A stretch of 11,380 bases of DNA from Paludibacter sp. (lineage in GTDB: Bacteria > Bacteroidota > Bacteroidia > Bacteroidales > Paludibacteraceae), in NCBI GenBank assembly GCA_030655595.1, contig JAUSNQ010000011.1, positions 1 to 11,380 on the forward strand, read 5' to 3'. The notes under the pieces were generated by a model, which was not told the origin of the DNA, searched no databases, and was given only the letters and a program-made list of their open reading frames with translations. Shown here in pieces: positions 1-7,680 of this stretch. Each line of letters opens with the position of its first letter. The first letter of the stretch is position 1. The position numbers and the translations under genes are program-made.

Positions 1-117
1 CTTTTTTCGGGTTATTTTACCCCAATTATATGACTTTTTTTTAACAAATTATTAATCAACTAAAATCGTCTGCTCAGACTTTTCGGAGTGGACTCAATAA
101 TTAAATAAGTAAACAAT

Positions 118-1479
118 ATGGGTAAGAAAAAAGATTATCTGGTATACAAATTATCAGAAACAGTTAAAACAACCAGCAAAATTGACAAAGAATTATTTAC
201 AAAATTCAATGTAAAACGTGGTTTACGCAACGAGGACAACTCAGGCGTATTGGTAGGACTCACCAAAGTTGGTGACGTAGTAGGTTACGAAAGGCTACCT
301 GAAGGTGGATTAAAACCCATTCCTGGAAAACTTTTATATCGTGGCGTAGATCTCGTAGATTTGGTGCACGGTTTGAAAGCTGAAAACAGACTCGGCTTTG
401 AAGAAACGGCATTTCTCCTGCTATCAGGATATCTTCCTGATAAAGAAGAACTTAAAACATTTACAAATTTCATCAACCAATCCATGGCGTTGGATACAAA
501 AATGAAAATGAATATCCTGGAATTGGAAGGACAAAACATCATGAATATCTTAGCCAGAAGTGTGCTGGAAATGTACACCTACGACCCTTTGGCAGATGAT
601 ATTTCAAGAGAAAACCTGGTTCGCCAATCGATTGACTTAATTGCAAAATTCCCTACCATTGTCGCTTATGCTTATAACATTTTGCGTCATAGTCAGCAAG
701 GACGTTCTTTACACATTCGTCACCCGCTCGAGGATGTATCCTTGGCTGAGAACTTTTTGTATATGATTAAAGGTCCTGCAAGCTATACCGAATTAGAAGT
801 AAAACTCCTCGATTTATGTTTAATCTTACACGCCGAACATGGTGGTGGTAACAACTCAACATTCACCGTTCGCGTAACAAGTTCTACACAAACAGACACT
901 TACTCATCTATCGCTGCCGGTATCGGTTCGCTGAAAGGTCCGTTGCATGGTGGTGCCAATATTGAAGTAAATGAAATGTTCGAACATCTGAAAGTTGCCA
1001 TTAAGAATTGGAAAGATGTGAAGGAAATTGACACATATCTGCAAAAAATGTTGAACAAAGAAGTATACAATAAAACAGGTTTAATTTATGGTATCGGTCA
1101 TGCAGTCTATACCATTTCCGACCCACGGGCAATTTTGTTAAAAGAACTCGCTCGCTCTTTGGCAGAAGAAAAAGGAATGCAAAAAGAATTTAATTTCCTT
1201 GAATTACTGGATGAAAGGGCTGTGAATGCATTTATGACTTTCAAAGGCTCGGGAATCAACAAACAGGTTTGTACCAACGTTGACTTTTATTCCGGATTTG
1301 TATACGAGATCATGGGATTGCCTTCCGAAGTATATACACCATTATTTGCGATGTCCAGAGTTACCGGATGGGTTGCTCACCGCATTGAAGAATTGAACTT
1401 TGCAAGCAAAAGAATTATTCGTCCGGCTTACAAGAATGTCGGCGAAAATCAAGCATTTGTTCCTTTGAATAAACGATAA
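118..1479 (+). CDS. gltA: Citrate synthase
   Basis: A 453-residue citrate synthase, the cytoplasmic enzyme that condenses acetyl-CoA and oxaloacetate to citrate at the entry of the TCA cycle. The three catalytic residues of the family are visible: H277 in GPLHGGAN, H328 in GIGHAVY and D389 in NVDFYSG. The supporting HAEHGGGNNS segment begins at H238. The N-terminus (about 70 residues before LLYRGVDL) is longer than the matching part of the E. coli enzyme and resembles Bacteroidota homologues. A 2-methylcitrate synthase role cannot be excluded from sequence, but the adjacent isocitrate dehydrogenase gene favours citrate synthase. ATG 118 is preceded by an A/T-rich leader without a Shine-Dalgarno motif. 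No clear TAnnTTTG promoter element is seen in bases 1-117. The gene appears intact. Confidence 0.96.
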   Translation: MGKKKDYLVYKLSETVKTTSKIDKELFTKFNVKRGLRNEDNSGVLVGLTKVGDVVGYERLPEGGLKPIPGKLLYRGVDLVDLVHGLKAENRLGFEETAFLLLSGYLPDKEELKTFTNFINQSMALDTKMKMNILELEGQNIMNILARSVLEMYTYDPLADDISRENLVRQSIDLIAKFPTIVAYAYNILRHSQQGRSLHIRHPLEDVSLAENFLYMIKGPASYTELEVKLLDLCLILHAEHGGGNNSTFTVRVTSSTQTDTYSSIAAGIGSLKGPLHGGANIEVNEMFEHLKVAIKNWKDVKEIDTYLQKMLNKEVYNKTGLIYGIGHAVYTISDPRAILLKELARSLAEEKGMQKEFNFLELLDERAVNAFMTFKGSGINKQVCTNVDFYSGFVYEIMGLPSEVYTPLFAMSRVTGWVAHRIEELNFASKRIIRPAYKNVGENQAFVPLNKR

Positions 1480-1492
1480 ACTCCTGAAGAGT

Positions 1493-1508
1493 TGAATCAT
1501 TGAATCAT
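1493..1508. repeat. Tandem 8-bp direct repeat (TGAATCAT x2)
   Basis: TGAATCAT occurs twice without a gap (1493-1500 and 1501-1508), shortly after the gltA stop codon. It lies between a weak 5-bp stem (AACTC/GAGTT, 1479-1493) and two further hairpins. It may be only a local duplication; no function can be read from it. Confidence 0.5.
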
Positions 1509-1509
1509 T

Positions 1510-1559
1510 GCCACCAAGTGGCTCTTTATTATCAACCGCGGGCATTGCCCGCGGGTTTT
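1510..1559 (+). terminator. Two hairpins between gltA and icd, possible attenuator or terminator
   Basis: Two stem-loops lie in the 92-base gap. The first is GCCAC-CAA-GTGGC (1510-1522). The second is a perfect 8-bp GC-rich stem, CCGCGGGC (1536-1543), loop ATT, GCCCGCGG (1547-1554), followed by GTTTTA. The second ends 17 bases before the icd start codon. A very GC-rich stem followed by four Ts suggests partial intrinsic termination or an mRNA-stabilising or processing site that sets gltA and icd levels separately. The short T-run makes full termination doubtful. Confidence 0.45.
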
Positions 1560-1571
1560 AAATATCATAAC

Positions 1572-2747
1572 ATGCAAAAAATAAAAGTACAAAATTCCGT
1601 AGTAGAACTCGATGGGGATGAAATGACCCGAATTATCTGGTCATTCATCAAAGAGCAATTAATTCTTCCTTATTTGGATATTGATATCAAATATTATGAT
1701 TTAGGTATTGAAAATCGGGACTTAACCAATGACCAAATAACCGTAGATGCGGCCAATGCCATTTTGAAATACAATGTGGGTATTAAATGTGCCACCATCA
1801 CCCCTGATGAAGCGCGTGTGGAGGAATTTGGATTGAAAAGAATGTGGAAATCTCCCAATGGCACCTTGCGAAATATCATTGGTGGCACCGTCTTTCGTGA
1901 ACCAATTATCTGCAAAAACGTACCGCGCCTTGTTCCGGGTTGGGAATTACCCATCGTTATCGGACGACATGCTTTTGGCGACCAATACAAAGCCACTGAT
2001 GTTGTAATCAAGGGAAAAGGCAAATTAAAAATGACTTTCACGAACGAGAACGGTGAAACAAAGGAGTGGGAAGTCTATGATTTCAAAGGAGATGGCGTAG
2101 CATTATCGATGTACAACACCGACGAATCCATTTACGGTTTTGCACGTTCATCTTTTCAGGTTGCATTAGAAAAGAAATGGCCTTTGTATATGTCAACCAA
2201 AAACACCATCCTGAAAGCGTATGATGGTCGTTTTAAAGATATATTTCAGGAAGTGTACGAAAATGATTTCAAAACAAAATTTGCAGAAGCCGGCATCACC
2301 TATGAGCATCGGTTAATTGATGACATGGTAGCAGCTGCTTTGAAATGGAACGGTGGTTTTGTCTGGGCTTGTAAAAACTACGATGGCGATGTGCAATCGG
2401 ATATCGTCGCACAAGGCTTTGGGTCACTCGGGCTGATGTCATCGGTATTGGTTACGCCTGATGGTAAAACCGTTGAAGCAGAAGCAGCTCATGGAACGGT
2501 CACCCGTCATTATCGTCAGCACCAGCAAGGCAAAGAAACCTCCACCAATCCCATTGCATCGATTTTTGCATGGACACGTGGTTTGATGCATCGCGGAAAA
2601 TTAGATGGCAATGTCGATCTGATTCATTTCAGTCAAAAATTGGAAGACGTTTGTGTTGCAACCGTTGAAGCCGGTGAAATGACCAAAGACTTGGCCATGC
2701 TGGTTCATGGTGACAATATTGATAGAAAAGACTACCTGAACACATAG
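1572..2747 (+). CDS. icd: NADP-dependent isocitrate dehydrogenase, C-terminus cut short by an amber codon
   Basis: Oxidatively decarboxylates isocitrate to 2-oxoglutarate with NADP+. It closely resembles the eukaryotic-type homodimeric enzyme (human IDH1 class). Substrate-site residues are visible: the [18 protein letters not shown] segment, R132 and Y139 in [14 protein letters not shown]210 in STKNT, and the metal-binding aspartates D250, D273 and D277 ([15 protein letters not shown]). HGTVTRHYR belongs to the NADP site. The start is ATG 1572 ([13 protein letters not shown]), because homology begins there; the same frame is open back to a TTG at 1500, but that stretch crosses the intergenic hairpins. 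The protein has 391 residues and stops at TAG 2745-2747 directly after DYLNT. Human IDH1 has 20 more residues after YLNT, and here the downstream bases still encode a similar tail. All visible active-site residues precede the stop, so the short form could be active. Confidence 0.94.
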   Translation: MQKIKVQNSVVELDGDEMTRIIWSFIKEQLILPYLDIDIKYYDLGIENRDLTNDQITVDAANAILKYNVGIKCATITPDEARVEEFGLKRMWKSPNGTLRNIIGGTVFREPIICKNVPRLVPGWELPIVIGRHAFGDQYKATDVVIKGKGKLKMTFTNENGETKEWEVYDFKGDGVALSMYNTDESIYGFARSSFQVALEKKWPLYMSTKNTILKAYDGRFKDIFQEVYENDFKTKFAEAGITYEHRLIDDMVAAALKWNGGFVWACKNYDGDVQSDIVAQGFGSLGLMSSVLVTPDGKTVEAEAAHGTVTRHYRQHQQGKETSTNPIASIFAWTRGLMHRGKLDGNVDLIHFSQKLEDVCVATVEAGEMTKDLAMLVHGDNIDRKDYLNT

Positions 2748-2795
2748 GACTTTTTGAAAGCAATCAAAAAAAATCTGGATAAAGCGCTGAATTAA
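2748..2795 (+). other. In-frame remnant of the icd C-terminal helix beyond the amber stop
   Basis: Immediately after TAG 2745-2747 the same frame stays open for 15 codons, reading DFLKAIKKNLDKALN, and ends at TAA 2793-2795. This matches in position and character the terminal amphipathic helix that follows YLNT in the enzyme family (FEFMDKLGENL in human IDH1). Counting the amber codon, the full product would be 407 residues, close to the usual length. The segment is therefore either untranslated because of a one-base nonsense change, made by readthrough, or hidden by a sequence error. It contains a run of eight As (2766-2773). Confidence 0.8.
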
Positions 2796-2813
2796 TGTGA
2801 TGGATCGTGTGCG

Positions 2814-2886
2814 AGCCTCTCATGGGACTCGAACCCACGACCTAATCATTACGAATGATTTGCTCTACCAACTGAGCTAAAGAGGC
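2814..2886 (-). tRNA. tRNA-Thr (anticodon CGU)
   Basis: Read on the minus strand, 73 bases fold as a full cloverleaf: acceptor GCCTCTT/GAGAGGC (one T-G pair), D stem GCTC/GAGC with loop AGTTGGTA, anticodon stem AATCA/TGATT with loop TTCGTAA, variable region AGGTC, and T arm GTGGG-TTCGAGT-CCCAT. The anticodon is CGT, reading the threonine codon ACG. The discriminator base is T, followed by CGC rather than CCA, so CCA must be added after transcription. The gene faces icd and has its own promoter. Confidence 0.97.
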
Positions 2887-2904
2887 AACTATTTCTTTAG
2901 GCGG

Positions 2905-2935
2905 CAAATGTAGTCACAATTAAATAGTTTTACAA
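2905..2935 (-). promoter_or_regulatory. Bacteroidota-type -33/-7 promoter for tRNA-Thr
   Basis: On the minus strand TACATTTG (2912-2905) matches the -7 consensus TAnnTTTG exactly. A TTG (2935-2933) stands 20 bases upstream as the -33 element. The mature tRNA 5' end is 18 bases after the -7 element, which leaves room for a short leader removed by RNase P. Confidence 0.7.
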
Positions 2936-3052
2936 CATATTTTGCAGGAAACTTCCCGTTTTCTGCAATTTTAATTTTCACATATCGCTCTAAATATCTT
3001 ATCAATACAAGATTTAGATAAAATAAGTAAATAAAAATGTTTGTTAAGTTGC

Positions 3053-3083
3053 TTGCAAAATAGATGATTTATATATAAATTGC
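3053..3083 (+). promoter_or_regulatory. Possible -33/-7 promoter of the glycogen operon
   Basis: TTG (3053-3055), a 20-base spacer, then TAAATTGC (3076-3083), which matches the Bacteroidota -7 consensus TAnnTTTG except at one position. The spacing equals that of the tRNA promoter on the opposite strand. It lies 24 bases upstream of ATG 3108, giving a very short leader. The region is so AT-rich that a chance match is possible. Confidence 0.45.
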
Positions 3084-3107
3084 AATCGTTTTGAAAAAAA
3101 ACTTAAA

Positions 3108-5057
3108 ATGTCAGGTATGAGCTATTTAAATTTCGATAAAACCTTATTAATCAACCTTGAGAAATCACTCGCAAAGGAGATGATTCGGACCAACAGGGCT
3201 GGAGCTTATAACAGCACAACACTCAACGACTGCAATACAAGAAAATACCATGGACAGTTGGTCATTCCAATTCCGGAAATCAATGAATCAAACCACGTAT
3301 TACTTTCATCATTAGACGAAACTGTTATTCAACACGGCGCTGAATTTAACCTCGGCATACACAAATACGAGGGCAATAACTTCAGTCCGAACGGACATAA
3401 ATACATTCGTCAGTTTGATTGTAATAGCATTTCAAGAACTATTTACAGGGTCGGAGGAGTAATTCTTTCCAAAGAAAGGATGTTGGTTTCCTACGAACCC
3501 CGGGTAATCATTAAATATACTTTACTGGAAGCACACTCTCCTACTACAATGCGTTTCAAACCATTTCTTGCTTTTCGGGGTGCCGATGAACTTACCTATC
3601 AGAATGATTATGCCGATACGTCTTATCAAGAAGTCAAAAACGGCATCAGCATGAGGTTGTATGAAACTTACCCGTTTTTAAATATGCAATTTTCGAAGAA
3701 AAATACGTATATTCATCAACCCGACTGGTATAAAAACATTGAATATTCCAAAGAACAGGAACGCGGATATGCTTTTAAAGAGGATCTGCTGGTTCCGGGA
3801 TTTTTCGAGATGCCAATCAAAAAAGGAGAATCCATCATTTTTTCAGCAGGCATTACTGAAATTGCGCCAACAAAACTTCATAAATTATGGGAGAGCGAAT
3901 TGGCGAGAAGGCATGAACGCGCAGATATGTTTTCTACACTGAAAAACTCGGCCGAACAATTTTACAAAAGAGTCGGGGACAAAACTTACCTGATTGCCGG
4001 TTACCCCTGGTTCGGTTCGCGCGGTCGTGATCAATTCGTGGCTTTACCGGGATGTACACTTGCCATCGACCGCATGGATTATTTTGATGCAATCATGAAA
4101 ACTTCCATAGAAGAAATTAATCTTTTCATGGAAAATCAACATGCGAAATTTAATATTCAGGGAATTGATGAACCTGATGTACTGTTGTGGTTCATCTGGT
4201 CGGTGCAACAATATGCTGCGTACACATCCACAAAAGATGCAGCTGATCGTTTTGAAGATATTTGCACTGAAATCATCAGTTTTATTCGAAAACAAAACCA
4301 TCCCAACGTATTGTTACACAACAACGGACTGCTATTTGTAAATGGCGCCGAACGTGCTGCTACGTGGATGAATGCGATTGAAGACGGCAGACCTATTACG
4401 CCAAGGACCGGTTATGTGGTAGAAATAAACGCTTTGTGGTACAATGCACTGAAATTCGTTGCAGTGCTCAGACGCGAACTTGGAAAAGACAACGCAGCAG
4501 ATTTGATTGATTATCAAGCAGAAATGACTAAAGAAGCTTTTGTAAGCACTTTTTGGAATGGCTCCTACTTGTATGATTTTACTATTGACTATTACAAAGA
4601 TTTGGAAGTCAGACCGAATATGCTTTGGGCTGTCGGATTGCCTTTTTCTCCACTCGACAGGCAACAACAAAAATCTGTCATTGACATTTGTACCCGGGAA
4701 TTGTTAACCCCAAAAGGTCTGAGGAGTTTAAGTCCTAAAAGTGGATTTTACCGGCCAAATTATGAAGGTGGTATGTTAGAGAGAAACAGAAATTACCACA
4801 ACGGGCCGGTATGGCCATGGTTCATTGGAATTTTCTCCTCTGCCTATATGGGCATTTACAAACAAAGCGGAAAATCTTTCATTGAACGTATGTTGATAGG
4901 TCTTGAAGCTGAATTAACTGAATTATGTATCGCCACAATCCCCGAACTTTTCGACGGCAATCCGCCTTTTAAGGGTCATGGAGGGATGTCATTCGCCATG
5001 AGTGTGGCAGAGACATTGAGGGTGCTGAATATGTTGAAAAATGATGAAAACGAATAG
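3108..5057 (+). CDS. Glycogen debranching enzyme (amylo-alpha-1,6-glucosidase type, GDE_N + GDE_C)
   Basis: A 649-residue cytoplasmic enzyme expected to remove alpha-1,6 branch stubs from glycogen. Residues about 20-250 look like the beta-rich GDE N-terminal domain. Residues about 285-640 look like the (alpha/alpha)6 GDE_C catalytic domain. Family motifs include YPWFGSRGRDQFVALPG with D308 as a likely catalytic acid, ATWMNA (A418-A423), VEINALWYNAL (E439), YHNGPVWPW (from Y563) and PELFDGNPPF (E613, D616). Assignment of the catalytic residues is by motif, not by structure. There is no signal peptide. ATG 3108 is used; an in-frame ATG at 3117 is an alternative, and neither has a Shine-Dalgarno site. 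The stop is TAG at 5055-5057, and the next gene starts 3 bases later, so the two are probably co-translated as part of a glycogen operon. Confidence 0.93.
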   Translation: MSGMSYLNFDKTLLINLEKSLAKEMIRTNRAGAYNSTTLNDCNTRKYHGQLVIPIPEINESNHVLLSSLDETVIQHGAEFNLGIHKYEGNNFSPNGHKYIRQFDCNSISRTIYRVGGVILSKERMLVSYEPRVIIKYTLLEAHSPTTMRFKPFLAFRGADELTYQNDYADTSYQEVKNGISMRLYETYPFLNMQFSKKNTYIHQPDWYKNIEYSKEQERGYAFKEDLLVPGFFEMPIKKGESIIFSAGITEIAPTKLHKLWESELARRHERADMFSTLKNSAEQFYKRVGDKTYLIAGYPWFGSRGRDQFVALPGCTLAIDRMDYFDAIMKTSIEEINLFMENQHAKFNIQGIDEPDVLLWFIWSVQQYAAYTSTKDAADRFEDICTEIISFIRKQNHPNVLLHNNGLLFVNGAERAATWMNAIEDGRPITPRTGYVVEINALWYNALKFVAVLRRELGKDNAADLIDYQAEMTKEAFVSTFWNGSYLYDFTIDYYKDLEVRPNMLWAVGLPFSPLDRQQQKSVIDICTRELLTPKGLRSLSPKSGFYRPNYEGGMLERNRNYHNGPVWPWFIGIFSSAYMGIYKQSGKSFIERMLIGLEAELTELCIATIPELFDGNPPFKGHGGMSFAMSVAETLRVLNMLKNDENE

Positions 5058-5060
5058 ACT

Positions 5061-6317
5061 ATGAAGGTACTAATGTTCGGATGGGAGTTTCCTCCTCATA
5101 TTTTAGGTGGTTTGGGCACAGCAAGTTATGGCCTTTCGCGGGGCATGGCCGAACAAACCGATCTTGAGATTACTTTTGTGATACCAAACCCACATGGAGA
5201 TGAAGACCAAAGTTTTCTAAAAATGATGGGAGCATGTAACATACCTGTGGTGTGGAAAGAAAACAGCTGGGAACACGTGAATCACCGCATCGGTAAAATC
5301 ATGCATCCTGATGAGTATTTCTGGTTACGAAACGGCATCAAATATGATTATACCCGAATCTACACAAACGATTTGGGCTGTATCAGTTTTTCCGGAAAAT
5401 ATCCGGATAACCTGATCGAAGAAATTTCAAATTATGAGGCAGTAGCAAGCGTTTTGGCCCATCAAATGGATTTCGACATCATACACTCACACGACTGGCT
5501 TACTTATCCTGCGGGTGTTTTTGCGAAGCACATCAGCGGAAAACCGCTCGTTATTCATGTGCATGCCACAGATTTCGACCGCAGTCGCGGAAAAGTAAAC
5601 CCTACCGTTTACTCCATCGAAAAAAGAGGTATGGATGTAGCAGATCACATTATCACCGTAAGTGATTTAACACGCAAGACAGTGATTGAGAAATACCACC
5701 AGGACCCCCGGAAGGTTACAACAGTGCACAACGCCGTGGAGCCACTCGAAGATGCCGACACATTTACCAAGTCGGTAAGAAATGATAAAGTGGTGACTTT
5801 CCTCGGTCGCATCACCATGCAAAAAGGTCCGGAGTATTTTGTAGAAGCGGCTTACAAGGTATTGCAAAAAACAGATGGCGTACGCTTTGTTATGGCTGGA
5901 AGTGGTGACATGATGCCGGCCATGATTAAGTTGGTTGCCAAGCGGGGCATTGCCGACCGATTTCATTTTACCGGATTCCTGAAAGGCAGACAAGTCCATG
6001 AGATGCTCGCAGAAAGTGATGTCTATATCATGCCATCGGTTTCGGAACCTTTTGGCATTTCACCTTTGGAAGCCATGCAGGTTGGCACACCCTCGATCAT
6101 TTCAAAACAATCAGGTTGTGCCGAAATTCTGACCCATGCCATCAAAACCGATTATTGGGATATTGACGCCATGGCTGATGCAATTTATGCCATTGTCAAG
6201 TATCCGGCCATGTATAACAGTTTACGTAATCTTGGAAAAGAAGAAGTAGACAACATCAAATGGGTTGATGCCGGTCTAAAAGTGAGAGCCATTTATGAGG
6301 GAGCTTTGAGAAAATAG
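5061..6317 (+). CDS. GT4-type glycosyltransferase, probable glycogen synthase
   Basis: A 418-residue GT-B-fold glycosyltransferase. The N-terminal Rossmann domain opens with MKVLMFGWEFPPHILGGLGT, whose glycine loop resembles that of glycogen/starch synthases. The C-terminal domain (Glycos_transf_1) carries GRITMQKGPEYF, with R250 and K255 as nucleotide-diphosphate contacts, and SEPFGISPLEAM, with the retaining-GT E-x7-E motif (E329, E337). Placed between a debranching enzyme and a GH57 protein, it most likely extends alpha-1,4-glucan chains. The donor (UDP-glucose or ADP-glucose) cannot be decided here, and no glgC-like gene lies in the window. Another GT4 role, such as surface polysaccharide synthesis, is possible but fits the neighbours less well. 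The start overlaps no other gene and has no Shine-Dalgarno motif. The stop is TAG. Confidence 0.9.
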   Translation: MKVLMFGWEFPPHILGGLGTASYGLSRGMAEQTDLEITFVIPNPHGDEDQSFLKMMGACNIPVVWKENSWEHVNHRIGKIMHPDEYFWLRNGIKYDYTRIYTNDLGCISFSGKYPDNLIEEISNYEAVASVLAHQMDFDIIHSHDWLTYPAGVFAKHISGKPLVIHVHATDFDRSRGKVNPTVYSIEKRGMDVADHIITVSDLTRKTVIEKYHQDPRKVTTVHNAVEPLEDADTFTKSVRNDKVVTFLGRITMQKGPEYFVEAAYKVLQKTDGVRFVMAGSGDMMPAMIKLVAKRGIADRFHFTGFLKGRQVHEMLAESDVYIMPSVSEPFGISPLEAMQVGTPSIISKQSGCAEILTHAIKTDYWDIDAMADAIYAIVKYPAMYNSLRNLGKEEVDNIKWVDAGLKVRAIYEGALRK

Positions 6318-6376
6318 ATAATTCAAAACTTCTCAAGATTCATCCTTGAAGTATAAAAAAATTCAAATATTCAGAT

Positions 6377-7663
6377 ATGAAAAACATTTGTTTCTATTTT
6401 CAAATCCATCAGCCGCTCAGGTTAAAAAAGTATCATTTTTTTCAAATTGGTCAGGATCATTATTACTACGATGATTTTCAGATTGAAGAAAAGATAAGTG
6501 CTTTGGTTGAACAATCTTATCTGCCTGCAAACCGCACCATTGCTGAAATGATTCGCAGTTCAAACGGCAAGTTCAAATGTGCTTTTTCAATATCCGGCGT
6601 AGCTTTGGAACAATTGGAGCAATATGCACCTGAGGTAATTGACAGTTTCAAGGAATTGGCAAGCACAGGCAGCGTTGAATTTCTTGCTGAACCCTATGCA
6701 CACTCGCTTTCTTCCATCTTCGACACAGATGAATTTGAAATGCAGGTGAAAATGCATGCCGATAAAATTGAAAATCTATTCGGCAAACGACCTACAACGC
6801 TTAGAAATGCAGAGTTGATTTATTCTGATGAAATTGGTGAAACTATTGCTAAAATGGGGTTCAAAACCGTTTTAATTGAAGAAGCCAAACATGTGATGGG
6901 TTGGAAGAGTCCGAATTTTGTGTATTCCCACTCGCATTTAAACAAGTTAAGATTGTTAGTAAGAAATCAAAAATTATCTGAAGATATCTATTTGCGGTTT
7001 TCACATCCATCGTGGACTGACTACCCGCTTACTGCTGAAAAATACATTGGATGGATAGCAGCTACTCCTTCAGAAGAAAAAGTATTTAATATCTGGATGG
7101 GCTATGAGTCATTAGGAATTGCGCAACGAGCAGAATCGGGAATATTTGAATTCTTGAAAGCAATACCTTATCATGCAATCGAACAGCAAATTGGTTTCAT
7201 GCTTCCTTCTGAAGTCTCCAAAAAACATGAAATAACAGGAAGTCTGTTGGTGACATTTCCTACCAGTTGGTGGGGACATGAAAAAGATTTAAGTCCCTGG
7301 AATGGAAACGATTTGCAACTAGAAGCACTTAACAAACTCTACAGCCTGAGCGAACGGGTGCGTATGTGCAAAGATAAACCCCTGATGCGCGATTGGCTGA
7401 TGCTTCAAACCACAGATCATTTCCGATTTATGAGCCACAAAGATGCGTATGGAACCAACTATGAAACTGCCTATGAGGCATTTATGAATTACATGAATGT
7501 GCTGGCAGATTTTCTGGATCGCGTAAATGCTCAATATCCTTCATCCATTGATAATGAAGAATTAAACGCACTGCTCAAGACCATCAACAATCAGGAAAAA
7601 GAAATTGAGAAACTGGAAGAAGAATTAAAAAAACTAAAAGCAAGAAAGCAAAAGGCAAGCTAA
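6377..7663 (+). CDS. GH57 alpha-amylase-like protein with altered catalytic Asp region and C-terminal coiled coil
   Basis: A 428-residue GH57 protein, third gene of the glycogen cluster, 59 bases after the glycosyltransferase. Conserved regions can be followed in order: FQIHQPLRL (H11), GSVEFLAEPYAHSL, LRNAELIYS with the nucleophile at E146, NIWMGYESLGI (residues 238-248) and LQTTDHFRFMSHK. In typical GH57 amylases the fourth region reads roughly LFMDYETFGEH and its Asp is the acid/base. Here that position is G242 (codon GGC, 7100-7102), and the surrounding T, F, E and H are also changed. Residues 394-428 form a charged coiled coil with clean heptads (a: L396, I403, I410, L417; d: L399, Q406, L413, L420). 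There is no signal peptide, so it is cytoplasmic. It may be an inactive or repurposed amylase-like subunit of glycogen metabolism rather than a normal hydrolase. The fold assignment is firm and the activity is not. Confidence 0.9.
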   Translation: MKNICFYFQIHQPLRLKKYHFFQIGQDHYYYDDFQIEEKISALVEQSYLPANRTIAEMIRSSNGKFKCAFSISGVALEQLEQYAPEVIDSFKELASTGSVEFLAEPYAHSLSSIFDTDEFEMQVKMHADKIENLFGKRPTTLRNAELIYSDEIGETIAKMGFKTVLIEEAKHVMGWKSPNFVYSHSHLNKLRLLVRNQKLSEDIYLRFSHPSWTDYPLTAEKYIGWIAATPSEEKVFNIWMGYESLGIAQRAESGIFEFLKAIPYHAIEQQIGFMLPSEVSKKHEITGSLLVTFPTSWWGHEKDLSPWNGNDLQLEALNKLYSLSERVRMCKDKPLMRDWLMLQTTDHFRFMSHKDAYGTNYETAYEAFMNYMNVLADFLDRVNAQYPSSIDNEELNALLKTINNQEKEIEKLEEELKKLKARKQKAS

Positions 7664-7680
7664 AACCTAACAAAATATTT

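Noticed and set aside
9..42. Possible terminator of an upstream gene (GGGT/ACCC stem, later T8 run)
   Set aside because: The stem is only 4 bp and is separated from the T-run by 12 bases, which does not fit an intrinsic terminator.
68..95. Small inverted repeats upstream of gltA (GTCTG-CT-CAGAC and GAGT-GG-ACTC)
   Set aside because: The arms are only 4-5 bases and are not aligned with any recognisable promoter; too short to call an operator.
1500..1571. Upstream extension of the icd frame to a TTG start
   Set aside because: The 24 extra residues have no family similarity and would be encoded across the intergenic hairpins; homology begins at ATG 1572.
1694..2041. 115-residue minus-strand open frame inside icd
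   Set aside because: It lies wholly within a clearly conserved coding gene, has no recognisable domain, and is best explained as a shadow frame. The same holds for the other internal frames opposite gltA, the debranching gene, the glycosyltransferase, cca and the peptidase gene.
4362..4376. TWMNA instead of TWMDA in the debranching enzyme, considered as a lost active-site residue
   Set aside because: The rest of the catalytic domain is well conserved, and I believe Asn here is common in Bacteroidota homologues, so it is probably lineage variation. An alignment would settle it.
4332..4670. 112-residue minus-strand open frame inside the debranching enzyme gene
   Set aside because: It overlaps the conserved catalytic domain and shows no start context or family motif of its own.
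6318..6376. Imperfect hairpin (TCAAG/CTTGA) between the glycosyltransferase and GH57 genes
   Set aside because: The stem is short and AT-rich and is followed by As, not Ts, on the coding strand, so it is neither a convincing terminator nor a clear regulatory site.
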